A stretch of 64,000 bases of DNA from Rhizobium sp. BK316 (GTDB taxonomy: Bacteria > Pseudomonadota > Alphaproteobacteria > Rhizobiales > Rhizobiaceae). Under the pieces are notes generated by a model. The model had not been told where the DNA came from. It worked only from the letters and a program-made list of their open reading frames with translations, and did not search any database. The position numbers were made by a program, and so were the translations under genes. The DNA lies in assembly GCF_014193695.1 (NCBI RefSeq), contig NZ_JACHZR010000005.1, positions 310,001 through 374,000 on the forward strand, in the 5' to 3' direction. How positions within the stretch are numbered: the first letter of the stretch is position 1; every line of letters begins with the position of its first letter. Of this stretch, positions 25,236-34,371 are shown piece after piece.

Positions 25236-25256
25236 ACATACAATCTGAATGTATGT
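25236..25256. promoter_or_regulatory. TetR operator between TetR and VOC genes
   Basis: ACATACA and TGTATGT, perfect 7-bp arms with a 7-base spacer, 12 bp upstream of the TetR start. A further ACATACA half-site is at 25268-25274. The ACATAC/GTATGT core resembles operators of the AcrR/TtgR type. Confidence 0.7.
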
Positions 25257-25307
25257 TAATTACAAAAACATACAGACTGCACGTAAAGATCCGAAGGAGG
25301 GAAAGCG

Positions 25308-25733
25308 ATGAAATCGACGAGCTACTATCCTGTCATCATGACGGATGACGTTGCCGGCACGGCTGCCTTCTATTGCCGCCATTTCCGTTTCCAGCGGCTG
25401 TTCGAAAGCGACTGGTACATTCATCTGCAATCGACAGAGGATGAGCATGTGACGCTCGCCGTGCTCGATGGCAGCCACGAAACCATTCCGGCTGCGGGCC
25501 GCGGCAAGGTCTCCGGGCTTCTGCTGAATTTCGAGGTAGAGGATGTGGACGCGATCTACGCTGCCTGCACGGCGGCCGACCTGCCGATCCTGCGCGAGAT
25601 TCGCGACGAGGCTTTCGGCCAGCGCCATTTCATTACCGCCGACCCGAACGGCGTGCTGATCGACATCATCAAGCCGATCCCGCCGAGCGCCGAATACGCT
25701 GTCATGTATGACGCGGCAGCGCTGCCTGGTTAA
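25308..25733 (+). CDS. VOC (glyoxalase/bleomycin-resistance) family protein
   Basis: 141 residues forming two beta-alpha-beta-beta-beta modules. N-terminal SYYPVIMTDDVAGTAAFYCR and C-terminal RHFITADPNGVLIDIIKPI are typical. Members are metal-dependent lyases, dioxygenases or drug-binding proteins; the substrate is unknown. GGAGGGAAAG precedes the ATG at 25308. Under likely control of the divergent TetR gene. Its stop overlaps the next gene (opposite strand) by 4 bases. Confidence 0.88.
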   Translation: MKSTSYYPVIMTDDVAGTAAFYCRHFRFQRLFESDWYIHLQSTEDEHVTLAVLDGSHETIPAAGRGKVSGLLLNFEVEDVDAIYAACTAADLPILREIRDEAFGQRHFITADPNGVLIDIIKPIPPSAEYAVMYDAAALPG

Positions 25734-26473
25734 GCGCGGAAACCGGGATCGCGCGCCGAGATCAGCTTATGCAGATGCACCATCATGCCGGCAGCAAAGA
25801 GCGGTGTGAGCAGGTTGACGATCGGGATCGCCAGGAAAAGTGCGATCACCAGACCGCCGAGAAAGACGGTTGGACCATGCTTGGCGCGAAACAGCCGCGC
25901 CTCCGGCGGCGAACGGAAGCGCATGGCCGCGAACTCGAAGAATTCCCGCCCGAGCAGGTAGCCGTTCACCAGGAAGAAGGCCACGAGATTGATGCCGGGA
26001 ATGAAGAGCAGGAAGAGCGCGATGATATTGCCGACGATGACCACGCCGAGAAATTTGAGCGAGCTTGCCATTGCAGGACCGAGCGGCATGGCCTTGCCCG
26101 GCGCCTCCTGCGGATAATCCCGCTTTTCGATTACTTCCGCGACGTCGTCGAGAAAGAGGCCGGCTATCAGAGCGGTGACCGGCGAAAGCAGCAGCGCCAG
26201 ACCGAGCGCAAGGCCGATACCGGCGGCGACAAGGAAAACGAAGCTGAGCCAGCCGGCCCAATCAGGCATCTCGGGAAAGAACCCGGCCACCCAGGGAAAG
26301 GCGAAATTGATGAACAGACCGCGCAGCGCAAACCATAAGCCGATCAGCACCAGCACCGTCAGTCCCAGAACTTTCCAGAAAGCCGACCGGGTCCCTGGCG
26401 CAAACAGGTTGGCAAGTGAAAGGCGAGCGGCCTCAAGGATCATTTCTCTGGCGTCTCCGTTACGCAGCGTCAT
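25730..26473 (-). CDS. CysZ/EI24-like membrane protein
   Basis: 247 residues with about four to five hydrophobic segments. The pattern ALLLSPVTALIAGLFLDDVAE, IPGINLVAFFLVNGYLLGRE and FLAIPIVNLLTPLFAAGMMV fits the EI24 domain of CysZ, a sulfate uptake protein of the cysteine pathway. Rhizobial relatives are annotated as sulfate transporter family, but no cysteine gene is adjacent, so the substrate is uncertain. The ATG at 26441-26443 (MILEAARLSL) is an alternative start that matches the family N-terminus. Confidence 0.82.
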   Translation of the reverse strand: MTLRNGDAREMILEAARLSLANLFAPGTRSAFWKVLGLTVLVLIGLWFALRGLFINFAFPWVAGFFPEMPDWAGWLSFVFLVAAGIGLALGLALLLSPVTALIAGLFLDDVAEVIEKRDYPQEAPGKAMPLGPAMASSLKFLGVVIVGNIIALFLLFIPGINLVAFFLVNGYLLGREFFEFAAMRFRSPPEARLFRAKHGPTVFLGGLVIALFLAIPIVNLLTPLFAAGMMVHLHKLISARDPGFRA

Positions 26474-26506
26474 GTAGGAAACCTGCGTCCTTCCGGCAAG
26501 TCAGTT

Positions 26507-26550
26507 GAAAATTACATGCATGAATAGAAAACTTGTCGAAAATTATGTGC
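26507..26550. promoter_or_regulatory. Direct repeats overlapping the rpiR-type promoter
   Basis: GAAAATTACATGC (26507-26519) and GAAAATTATGTGC (26538-26550) repeat with a 31-bp period, about three helical turns. The second copy lies between the -35 and -10 of the promoter at 26533-26561. They are candidate binding sites of the RpiR-type protein. Confidence 0.45.
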
Positions 26551-26561
26551 TAATATATAGT
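26533..26561 (+). promoter_or_regulatory. Probable sigma-70 promoter of the RpiR gene
   Basis: TTGTCG at 26533-26538 and TATAGT at 26556-26561 have a 17-base spacer. The leader to the GTG at 26681 is about 110 bases. Confidence 0.5.
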
Positions 26562-26680
26562 TCATAGTGTTCGAAATACGTGTGGGCCATAAGAAGAGCT
26601 TCCGGACAATATTAAGAAACAAGGATTCGGCACTGCATGAATCCACGGAAAGCCTCTGAGGAAATGGGGGAGGCTGCGAC

Positions 26681-27535
26681 GTGGAAGATTTTGTAGAGAA
26701 GCTTAGGCAATACGCCAAGTCCGGCACGCCTGCCGAACGACGCATCGCGAAATATTTCACGGAACACTTGAACGACCTGCCGTTCGAAACCGCCGCGTCG
26801 GTTGCCGACCGGCTTGATCTTTCGCCCATGACGGTTGGCCGTTTCCTTCGTGCACTCGGCTATCAGGGCCTGGACAGCGTCAAGGTGGAGATCCGCGAAA
26901 CGGCAACGACCTCTCCCGTCCAATTCCAGAGCGCGATGACGGAATTGCAGACGGATGCATCGGAGGGCAAGGCACTCGCCGTTCTCGTGGCCGAACAGAT
27001 ACAGGCGCTGCATCACATCTATCATCTGACTGCGCAGCCGCATTGGGCCGAAGCCGTCGCAATGATCGGCGCCGCCAAAGAGGTCTTCGTCGCCACCCAT
27101 GCCAGACTTGCCGGCTTCTCCAATCATTTCTGCCAGCGACTGACCCAGGCTCGCGACGGCGTGCGTGCGATCGACGGCGCGGGAAGCCGCTTCACGGAGC
27201 TTTTCGCCCGTTCCTTCGTCGACGATGCCGTGCTCGTCATCATCGATTGCCGGCGCTTCACCAGGTCGCGGCTGCTTGCGCGGACTGCCCGGCGCTACGG
27301 CTACAAGGTGATCTTGATTTCCGCCCAGCATGCGGACTGGCTGCCCGAACAGGCGAACATCGTCCTGCCTCTGCCGCCTGCCCGCGCGCCCGACGCGGAT
27401 AACCTGCCGCCGCTGATCGCCTTGCTCGATTGTCTGTCCGAGGCGGTTATATTGAATGCCGGCGAGGAGGCGAGCCAGCGTCGCCGACGCATGGTGGAAT
27501 ATGCAACGATCCTCGGCGAGGCGACAAACCGCTGA
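26681..27535 (+). CDS. RpiR/MurR family regulator with SIS domain
   Basis: 284 residues. An N-terminal HTH_6 domain (about 1-75; ETAASVADRLDLSPMTVGRF) is followed by a SIS phosphosugar-binding domain (about 125-265; KEVFVATHARLAGFSNHFCQ). Such proteins sense sugar phosphates. It starts at GTG with GGGGGAGG upstream. It converges on the FGGY kinase gene of the polyol cluster with 30 bp between stops, so it could respond to the phosphorylated product of that pathway, which is inference. Confidence 0.9.
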   Translation: MEDFVEKLRQYAKSGTPAERRIAKYFTEHLNDLPFETAASVADRLDLSPMTVGRFLRALGYQGLDSVKVEIRETATTSPVQFQSAMTELQTDASEGKALAVLVAEQIQALHHIYHLTAQPHWAEAVAMIGAAKEVFVATHARLAGFSNHFCQRLTQARDGVRAIDGAGSRFTELFARSFVDDAVLVIIDCRRFTRSRLLARTARRYGYKVILISAQHADWLPEQANIVLPLPPARAPDADNLPPLIALLDCLSEAVILNAGEEASQRRRRMVEYATILGEATNR

Positions 27536-27565
27536 GCCTTTGCTTCAATCTAACCAGCAAAGGCT

Positions 27566-29152
27566 CTATTCCACGGCTTCCAGCTCTGCCCGGTGACGAT
27601 ACATGGCAAGAAAGCGGCGATAATCGCGGTCGTAAAACGCCTGCCTGCTCCTGTCGGGAAGCCGTTCAACGCCGCCCGGATACATGGCTTTGCCCGCCGC
27701 CGCCAAATCTCTGTGTAAGCCGCAGGCAACCGATGCAGCGATCGCGGTGCCGAGCAGTACCGCCTCGTTCATGCCAGGCACGATGACCTTGCAGCCCGTC
27801 ACATCCGAATAGAGTTCCATCAAAACGGGGTTCTTCACATGCCCGCCGGCCACATGCAGCGTATTCGGCACGTAGCCGTGATCTCTCATCTTTTCGAGGA
27901 TATGACGTATGCCGAGCGCAATTCCGACTGCGGTCCGCCAATAGAGCGCGCAGAGCCCGTCGAAGGACGTATCGAGCGTCAGCCCGCTGACGACGCCGAC
28001 GGCATGCGGATCGGCCAGCGGCGACCGGTTACCGTGAAAATCGGGAAGGACGAAGATCCGCGCACCGAGCGCGTCACCCTCCTCTGCCCTGAGTTCAGCG
28101 ATGCGGGCGACGATCCTCTGATGCAGCACCGTGGTCGGCTCACCGCCGGCCGCATGCATGCGCACGATATGATCGAGCAGCGCACCGGCCGCCGATTGGC
28201 CAGCCTCGACGAGCCATGATTGCGGAAAGACCGCCTCGTAATACGGCCCCCACATTCCCTGGCTCGGCTTTCGCTCGCGGGAAAAGGCGACAACGCAGCT
28301 CGATGTCCCGGCAATCAGCGCAAGCTGATGCTCGAGCTTTGCCGGATCGCCGGCATAGCCGCTGAGCGTGCCGAGCGCGCCGGCATAGGCATCGATCATT
28401 GCGGTCGAGACATGGCAATCGGTGGTCAGGCCCAATGCTTCGGCAGCCTGCGGCGTCAACTTACCGATGCTCTCGCCGACGGCTGCCGTCTCATCCGGCA
28501 GATGGCCGCGTGCCAGCAGATCCTCAAGACCGATCTGCTGCAGGAAATCCTGCCGCCAGCCCTTTTCCTTGTGAGCCAGATAGTTCCACTTGGCTGTCAG
28601 CGTGCAGCGGGAGCGCGCAAGCGAACCGGTGGCCTTCCAGGTCAGGAAGTCAGCGAGATCGAAGAAATGGCCGGCCTTCTCCCAGGTCGCCGGCAGCTTC
28701 TTCTTCAGCCACATCAGCTTCGGCATTTCCATTTCCGGCGACATGACATTGCCGGAATGTTCCAGCACCTCATGCTTCGTCGCCGTACAGAAATCGGCTT
28801 CCTTCAGTGCCCGATGATCGAGCCAGACGATGGTGTCGAAACGCGTCTCACCGCCGGTGGAAACGCTGATCTGCCTGCCCTCGGTGTCACGCACCACAAG
28901 CGAACAAGTGGCGTCGAAACCGATCGCGCCAATAGCGGCCGCTTCAATGCAGGACTGGCCCATCGCGGTGCGCACCGCAATGCAGACGGCCGCCCAGATA
29001 TCCTCGGAATCATGCTCGGCATGGTTCTCGCGCGGCCGATTCATGACAATAGGATGTTCAGCCTTGGCAAGCAGGTGGCCATGCGCGTCAAAGACACCGG
29101 CGCGTGCGCTACCCGTGCCGATGTCCACCGCAACCACATGATCACGCATCAA
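27566..29152 (-). CDS. FGGY family carbohydrate kinase (pentulose/ribulose kinase-like)
   Basis: 528 residues. N-terminal ATP/sugar fold starts VAVDIGTGSARAGVFD; WLDHRA and TSSCVVAFSRE are present; the second FGGY signature region is around HVAGGHVKNPVLMELYSDVT, with GTAIAASVACGL after it. It resembles the D-ribulokinase/YDR109C branch more than xylulokinase, so it may phosphorylate a ketose made from a sugar alcohol by MtlK. It overlaps the HAD gene by 4 bases (translational coupling), placing it last in the polyol operon. Confidence 0.88.
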   Translation of the reverse strand: MMRDHVVAVDIGTGSARAGVFDAHGHLLAKAEHPIVMNRPRENHAEHDSEDIWAAVCIAVRTAMGQSCIEAAAIGAIGFDATCSLVVRDTEGRQISVSTGGETRFDTIVWLDHRALKEADFCTATKHEVLEHSGNVMSPEMEMPKLMWLKKKLPATWEKAGHFFDLADFLTWKATGSLARSRCTLTAKWNYLAHKEKGWRQDFLQQIGLEDLLARGHLPDETAAVGESIGKLTPQAAEALGLTTDCHVSTAMIDAYAGALGTLSGYAGDPAKLEHQLALIAGTSSCVVAFSRERKPSQGMWGPYYEAVFPQSWLVEAGQSAAGALLDHIVRMHAAGGEPTTVLHQRIVARIAELRAEEGDALGARIFVLPDFHGNRSPLADPHAVGVVSGLTLDTSFDGLCALYWRTAVGIALGIRHILEKMRDHGYVPNTLHVAGGHVKNPVLMELYSDVTGCKVIVPGMNEAVLLGTAIAASVACGLHRDLAAAGKAMYPGGVERLPDRSRQAFYDRDYRRFLAMYRHRAELEAVE

Positions 29153-29838
29153 TGCTGAGTCCCGTCCCGCTTTTGTTTGCGGACAAGGTGTATCAATTCC
29201 GGCATGGCGTCAAACACCACTTCCGGTGAAAGACGGTCGAGTTCTTCCCGGTATCCGGCGAAGTTGGCATGCGAGCCGCCGGTGAAGGCGAAGACCGTCA
29301 TGCCCGCCGCTTTTGCTGCGGCAATACCGGCCGGACTGTCCTCGATGACGATGCAGTCGCGCGGCTCGACTTGCATTTTGCTGGCCGCGTAGAGGAACAG
29401 ATCGGGCGCCGGTTTGCCGCGCTTGACCATGCTGGCGCTGAAGATATTCGGCAGCTTCGGTAGGAGCCCGGTGACTGAAAGCGACAGCCTGATCCGCTCG
29501 ACCTGGCTCGACGAAGCTACACAGCAGGGAACACCAAGCGCATCGATCGTTTCGCCAATGCCCGCCATGGGTTTCAGCTCGGTGCGGAAGCGGGCGTAGA
29601 GATTGGTGCGGATGCCTTCGAGAAACGCCTCGTTGGCATGCACATTGAACTCCGTTTCCAATATGTCGATCAGGGTTGCAAGGCTGCGACCGAGGAAACG
29701 CTCATAGGCCTCGTCCTCGGTGATCGTCACGCCGAGGTCGGCCATCGCCCTGACGAGAACGCTGATCGAAATCGGCTCACTGTCGACGAGCACACCGTCG
29801 CAATCGAAAATGACCAGCCGTGGTTCAGCATCAGACAT
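29149..29838 (-). CDS. HAD superfamily phosphatase
   Basis: 229 residues, subfamily IA (beta-phosphoglucomutase/2-deoxyglucose-6-phosphatase-like). Motif I FDCDGVLVDSE (residues 10-20), motif II VASSSQ, the motif III Lys in KRGKPAPD, and motif IV VIEDSPAGIAAAKAAGM are intact. It probably dephosphorylates a sugar or polyol phosphate. It lies between mtlK and the FGGY kinase in the polyol operon; homologues keep this position in rhizobial mannitol/sorbitol loci. Confidence 0.88.
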   Translation of the reverse strand: MSDAEPRLVIFDCDGVLVDSEPISISVLVRAMADLGVTITEDEAYERFLGRSLATLIDILETEFNVHANEAFLEGIRTNLYARFRTELKPMAGIGETIDALGVPCCVASSSQVERIRLSLSVTGLLPKLPNIFSASMVKRGKPAPDLFLYAASKMQVEPRDCIVIEDSPAGIAAAKAAGMTVFAFTGGSHANFAGYREELDRLSPEVVFDAMPELIHLVRKQKRDGTQH

Positions 29839-29929
29839 GGAAGACCCAACCTGAGTTCAGTTCGGACGCAACCGTCCTGCTTTGTCCGCAAGGCCGGGAT
29901 GGCGGCAGAAACACCGCCACCGGGATTTC

Positions 29930-31411
29930 TTACACTGCGAGCTTGCCGTCGAGATAGAGCTGCAAGGTTTCCTTCGTGCCTTTTTCCCACAGGGTTTTGA
30001 GCGCATGGGCGAAACGCTTGCGGAAAAGCTCGGATTTCGCCACCTCGCCGAAAATATCGTCGAAGACGAGGAAGGCCGCGGGATCGTCCTTGGCCTTTAC
30101 CGCCGCCTCGTGCAGACGGTCGGCGCTGACATCGTTGAAGACGATGTCCTTGCCGCTGTCGCTCTTGCCGAAGAAGTAGCGGCACCAGAGCGCAGAGACG
30201 AGCGCGAGGCCGACGACATCCCTACCTTGGCGCAGGTTGTCGAGCGTCGAGGGCAGGATGAATTTCGGCTGACGGTTGGAGCCATCCTGTGCCAGCCGCG
30301 GGATCGTGTCGGCGATCTTCGGGTTGAGGAAACGGCGTTCGATCAGCTTGAAATAATCGGCAAGCGACGTATCCGGCACCGGCGGTACGATCGGGATGAT
30401 TTCCTCGTTTTCCAGCTTGGCGAGGAAGGCGCGGATCAGATCGTTCTCCATTGCCTCATGCACGAAATGAATGTCCATCAGCGCCGCCGGATAGGCGATC
30501 GCCGCATGGCCGCCGTTGAGGATGCGGATCTTCATATGCTCATAGGGCGTGACATCGGGTACGAAGGTGACGCCGACCTTTTCGAGCGCCGGGCGCCCCA
30601 TCGGGAACTTGTCCTCCAGCACCCACTGCTTGAATTCTTCGCAATAGACCGGCCAGTTGTCCTCGATATCGAAAGTCTGCTTGAGGAAATCGATCTCGCG
30701 CTGGCTGGTCGCCGGCGTGATGCGGTCCACCATGCCGTTCGGGAAGGAGACGTTGGCCTTGATCCAGTCGGCAAAGGCAGGATCGGAAAGCTTGGCCGTT
30801 CCGACGACAGCATTTGCGGTGATGACGCCATTATGGGGAATGTTGTCGCAGGACATGACGGTGAAGGGCTCGACGCCCTTGTCTTTGCGCGCCTTCAGGC
30901 CGGCAACGATCAGACCGAAGACCGTCTTCGGCGCAGAGGGGTTCTGCCCGTCGGCGGCAATCGCCGGATGCGCCGGATTGAACTTGCCCGAGGCATCGAT
31001 GAAGTAGCCGCCTTCGGTGATCGTCATCGAGACGATACGGATCTCGGGATCGGCCAGCTTGGCAATGATGACATCAGGTTCGCCGACCGGCAGGATATCG
31101 ATCATCGGCGCGGTCACGCGCGCCGACGTCTTGTTGTTGTCCTGCTCGACGACGGTCGTCAGGAAATCCTGCGCCGCAAGCTTCTCGCGCATGGCCGCAT
31201 CCGAGGGCAGGACGCCCGCACCGATGATAGCCCAGTTGTGATCGCTGCCGGCATTGAAGAGATCGTCGAGATAAATCGCTTGATGCGCGCGATGGAAGTT
31301 ACCGACGCCGAAGTGCACGATGCCGGCTTTCAGCGACGCCCGCTCATAGGCCGGAATGGCTGCAGTCTTTGCTGCCTCGGCGAGCGTTGCCAGCGATAGT
31401 TTCCACGTCAT
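29930..31411 (-). CDS. mtlK: Mannitol 2-dehydrogenase
   Basis: Long-chain polyol dehydrogenase of 493 residues that oxidises D-mannitol (often also D-arabitol and D-sorbitol) to the ketose with NAD. The N-terminal nucleotide fold begins HFGVGNFHRAHQAIYLDDL; the catalytic Lys-x4-Asn-x2-His is in KIRILNGGHAAIAY near residue 293. DNIPHNG and FPNGMVDRITPAT are also typical. It follows smoK by about 105 bp on the minus strand and carries the oxidation step after uptake by SmoEFGK. Confidence 0.95.
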   Translation of the reverse strand: MTWKLSLATLAEAAKTAAIPAYERASLKAGIVHFGVGNFHRAHQAIYLDDLFNAGSDHNWAIIGAGVLPSDAAMREKLAAQDFLTTVVEQDNNKTSARVTAPMIDILPVGEPDVIIAKLADPEIRIVSMTITEGGYFIDASGKFNPAHPAIAADGQNPSAPKTVFGLIVAGLKARKDKGVEPFTVMSCDNIPHNGVITANAVVGTAKLSDPAFADWIKANVSFPNGMVDRITPATSQREIDFLKQTFDIEDNWPVYCEEFKQWVLEDKFPMGRPALEKVGVTFVPDVTPYEHMKIRILNGGHAAIAYPAALMDIHFVHEAMENDLIRAFLAKLENEEIIPIVPPVPDTSLADYFKLIERRFLNPKIADTIPRLAQDGSNRQPKFILPSTLDNLRQGRDVVGLALVSALWCRYFFGKSDSGKDIVFNDVSADRLHEAAVKAKDDPAAFLVFDDIFGEVAKSELFRKRFAHALKTLWEKGTKETLQLYLDGKLAV

Positions 31412-31516
31412 GTTTCAGTCCTCTTGAAGGTCTTGCGAAAGGGCTTTCGTCCTCCCGGTAGCGCGGGCCGGACGAAGCCGCCCGGTCCGCATGTCTGCCC
31501 CCAGCCGGCGGCTGCC

Positions 31517-32515
31517 TCAGATGGCGAGACCGCTCTCGTTGAATTTATGGATGCGTATCTTGTCCGGCGTCAGGTAGACAGTATCACCGGCCTTGGACGC
31601 AAAGTCGCCGTTGCTGCGCGCCGTCACCATCCCGATACCCTCGACATCGACATGCAGGAACGTATCGGAGCCGAGATGTTCGGCCACCATGACCCTGCCC
31701 TTCCAGTCGCCGCTCTCGGTCGACAGCAGCACATGTTCTGGACGGATGCCGATCGTGTGCGCATTGAGCTGCGCAGCATTCTGCCCCTTGATGAAATTCA
31801 TCTTGGGCGAGCCGATGAAGCCTGCAACGAAGAGGTTTCGCGGGCTGCGGTATAGCTCCAGCGGCGAACCGACCTGCTCGATATTGCCCCTGTTCAGAAC
31901 CACGATCTTGTCGGCCATGGTCATGGCTTCCACCTGGTCGTGGGTGACATAGACCATCGTCGTCTTGAGCTGCTGGTGCAGCTCGCTGATTTCGATGCGC
32001 ATGTTGACGCGCAGCGCCGCATCAAGGTTCGACAGCGGCTCGTCGAAGAGGAAGGCCGAAGGTTGGCGCACGATCGCACGGCCGATGGCGACACGCTGAC
32101 GCTGACCGCCCGAAAGCTGGCGCGGCTTGCGGTCCAGATAGTCGCCGAGGTTCAGCACGCGCGCCGCATCGTTCACCTTGCGGTCGATCTCTGCCTTGTC
32201 CATGCCCGCCATCTTCAGCGGGAAGGCGATGTTGTTGCGCACGCTCATATGTGGATAGAGCGCGTAGGACTGGAAGACCATCGCCAGCCCTCGCTCGGAC
32301 GGCGCCTTCTCGGTCGCATCCTTGCCGTCGATGACGATCTTGCCGCCGGAGACATCTTCGAGACCGGCGATCAGGCGTAGAAGCGTGGACTTGCCGCAGC
32401 CGGAGGGGCCGACGAAGACGACGAATTCGCCGTCCCTGATATCGAGATCGATCGAAGGGATGACCTTGGCTTCGCCGAAGACCTTCGAAACCTTTTGAAG
32501 GGTAATGCTGCCCAT
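31517..32515 (-). CDS. smoK: Polyol ABC transporter ATP-binding protein
   Basis: MalK/UgpC-type ATPase of 332 residues. Walker A GPSGCGKSTLL, signature LSGGQRQRVAIGRAI, Walker B AFLFDEPLSNLD and the switch His in YVTHDQVEAMT are intact; TOBE domain from about 235. It drives the sorbitol/mannitol importer with SmoE, SmoF and SmoG, whose genes lie directly upstream. RBS GGGAGAGAAAC stands before the start. Confidence 0.92.
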   Translation of the reverse strand: MGSITLQKVSKVFGEAKVIPSIDLDIRDGEFVVFVGPSGCGKSTLLRLIAGLEDVSGGKIVIDGKDATEKAPSERGLAMVFQSYALYPHMSVRNNIAFPLKMAGMDKAEIDRKVNDAARVLNLGDYLDRKPRQLSGGQRQRVAIGRAIVRQPSAFLFDEPLSNLDAALRVNMRIEISELHQQLKTTMVYVTHDQVEAMTMADKIVVLNRGNIEQVGSPLELYRSPRNLFVAGFIGSPKMNFIKGQNAAQLNAHTIGIRPEHVLLSTESGDWKGRVMVAEHLGSDTFLHVDVEGIGMVTARSNGDFASKAGDTVYLTPDKIRIHKFNESGLAI

Positions 32516-32533
32516 GTTTCTCTCCCTATGATC

Positions 32534-33364
32534 TTATTTCACCGCGCCGAAAGTCAGGCCGCGGACAAGTTGTTTCTGGCTGAACCAGCCGAGGATGAGG
32601 ATCGGCGCGATCGCCATGGTCGAAGCCGCCGAAAGCTTGGCGTAGAACAGGCCTTCCGGGCTCGAATAGGAGGCGATGAAGGCCGTCAGCGGCGCTGCCT
32701 TGGAGGCCGTGAGGTTCAGCGTCCAGAAGGCTTCGTTCCAGGCGAGGATGATGTTGAGCAGCAGCGTCGAGGCGATGCCCGGCACCGCCATCGGCGTCAG
32801 CACATAGATGATTTCCTTGGCGAGCGATGCACCATCCATGCGGGCGGCTTCAAGGATCTCGCCGGGAATTTCCTTGAAGTAGGTGTAGAGCATCCAGACG
32901 ATGATCGGCAGGTTGATCAGTGTCAGCGCGATCACCAGACCGGTGCGCGTATCGAGCAGGCCCGAATTGCGAAACATCAGGTAGATCGGGATGAGCGCGC
33001 CGACCGGCGGCATCATCTTCGTCGACAGCATCCACATCAGCACATCTTTGGTCCGCTTAGTCGGCGCAAAGGCCATGGCCCAGGCGGCGGGAATTGCGAT
33101 GATGAGGCCGATCAGCGTCGAGCCGAAGGAGATCACCACCGAATTCATGAAGTGGCTGAGATAGTTGGAGCGGCTCTGCACCTCCGCGTAGTTCTCCGTC
33201 GTCCAGTGGAAGAACAGGAACTGCGGCGGCGAGGCGATCGCATCTGCCTCCGACTTGAAGCTCGTCAGGAAAGTCCAGAGGATCGGGAAGAAGATCAGGA
33301 TGGCGAGCGTCCAGGCGATCGCGGTCATGATGACTTTACGTTGGGTAGTAACCTTTCTAGCCAT
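32534..33364 (-). CDS. smoG: Polyol ABC transporter permease
   Basis: MalG-like inner-membrane permease of 276 residues, six transmembrane segments, EAA loop EILEAARMDGASLAKEII. The start at 33362-33364 (MARKVTTQ) overlaps the end of smoF; a longer frame upstream reads through smoF and is arginine/serine-rich, so it is not used. The C-terminus WFSQKQLVRGLTFGAVK is typical of the family. Confidence 0.92.
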   Translation of the reverse strand: MARKVTTQRKVIMTAIAWTLAILIFFPILWTFLTSFKSEADAIASPPQFLFFHWTTENYAEVQSRSNYLSHFMNSVVISFGSTLIGLIIAIPAAWAMAFAPTKRTKDVLMWMLSTKMMPPVGALIPIYLMFRNSGLLDTRTGLVIALTLINLPIIVWMLYTYFKEIPGEILEAARMDGASLAKEIIYVLTPMAVPGIASTLLLNIILAWNEAFWTLNLTASKAAPLTAFIASYSSPEGLFYAKLSAASTMAIAPILILGWFSQKQLVRGLTFGAVK

Positions 33365-33365
33365 C

Positions 33366-34238
33366 TCAAGCCTCCAGATTCTTGCCGACGAGGCGCACGA
33401 GGAAGATCGCAACGATATTGGCAAGCACGACCGCCACGATACCGCCCGCCGAAGCCCCGCCGATATCGAACTGCAGCAGCGCCTGTACATAGACGAGATA
33501 GGTGAGGTTCGTGCTCTGCGTGCCCGGGCCGCCATTGGTGGTGACGAGGATTTCGGCAAAGACCGACAGCAGGAAGATCGTCTGGATGAGGATCACTACC
33601 GTGATGGCGCGGGCCATGTGCGGCAGGATGATATAGATAAATTTCGAGATCGCTCCGGCGCCGTCCATCTCGGCGGCTTCCTTCTGCTCTTCATCGAGCG
33701 ACTGCAGCGCCGTGAGCAGGATGAGCGTGGTGAAGGGAAGCCATTGCCAGGCGACGATCAGAATGATCGAAAACAGCGGGACGCTTGCCAGCCAGTCGAT
33801 CGGCTGCAGGCCGACAGCCTTTGCCATATAGGCGAAGAGGCCGTTGACCGGATTCATGAACATGTTCTTCCAGACAAGCGCTGCCACCGTCGGCATGACG
33901 AAGAAAGGCGCGATGACCAGGATACGCACGATTCCCTGACCGTAAATGTCCTGGTCGAGCAGCAGCGCAAAGAGGATACCGCCGACGACGGTGATCAGAA
34001 GCACACCGGCGACCAGCACCAGCGTATTGATGAGCGCTGCGAAGAAGGCCGGATCGGTGAGGAAGTATTGGTAGTTTAAGAGACCGACGAAACTCTCCAT
34101 GCCCGGGCTGAGCAGATTGTAATTCAGCAGGGAGAAGTAAATCGTCATCGCCAGCGGGACGATCATCCACGCGAAGAGCAGCACCACGGACGGTGCTATC
34201 ATCAGGCGTGCTGCGGAGCGAGTGTGGAACGTTGCCAT
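33366..34238 (-). CDS. smoF: Polyol ABC transporter permease
   Basis: MalF-like permease of 290 residues, six transmembrane segments, EAA loop KEAAEMDGAGAISKFIYI. I use the ATG at 34236-34238 (MATFHTRSAARLMIAPSV), the usual family N-terminus. The gap to smoE is 133 bases and shows no clear terminator. It forms the channel with SmoG. Confidence 0.92.
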   Translation of the reverse strand: MATFHTRSAARLMIAPSVVLLFAWMIVPLAMTIYFSLLNYNLLSPGMESFVGLLNYQYFLTDPAFFAALINTLVLVAGVLLITVVGGILFALLLDQDIYGQGIVRILVIAPFFVMPTVAALVWKNMFMNPVNGLFAYMAKAVGLQPIDWLASVPLFSIILIVAWQWLPFTTLILLTALQSLDEEQKEAAEMDGAGAISKFIYIILPHMARAITVVILIQTIFLLSVFAEILVTTNGGPGTQSTNLTYLVYVQALLQFDIGGASAGGIVAVVLANIVAIFLVRLVGKNLEA

Positions 34239-34371
34239 AGCAATCACCGGTCTGATCTGAAGCGGAAATGGCTGCGAAACAGCTTTGGAAAAAGCGGCCG
34301 CCGATACAGTTCGGATGATCGGCGGCCCGGAGGTGCGGAATGTCAAGCATTCCGTACATGCTCAGGAGGTT

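Noticed and set aside
29882..31399. 505-codon plus-strand open frame
   Set aside because: Antisense of mtlK, whose Lys-Asn-His active site is clear on the minus strand.
33365..33559. N-terminal extension of smoG into smoF
   Set aside because: The extra residues are Arg/Ser-rich and antisense-like in style; the ATG at 33362-33364 gives the normal family start.
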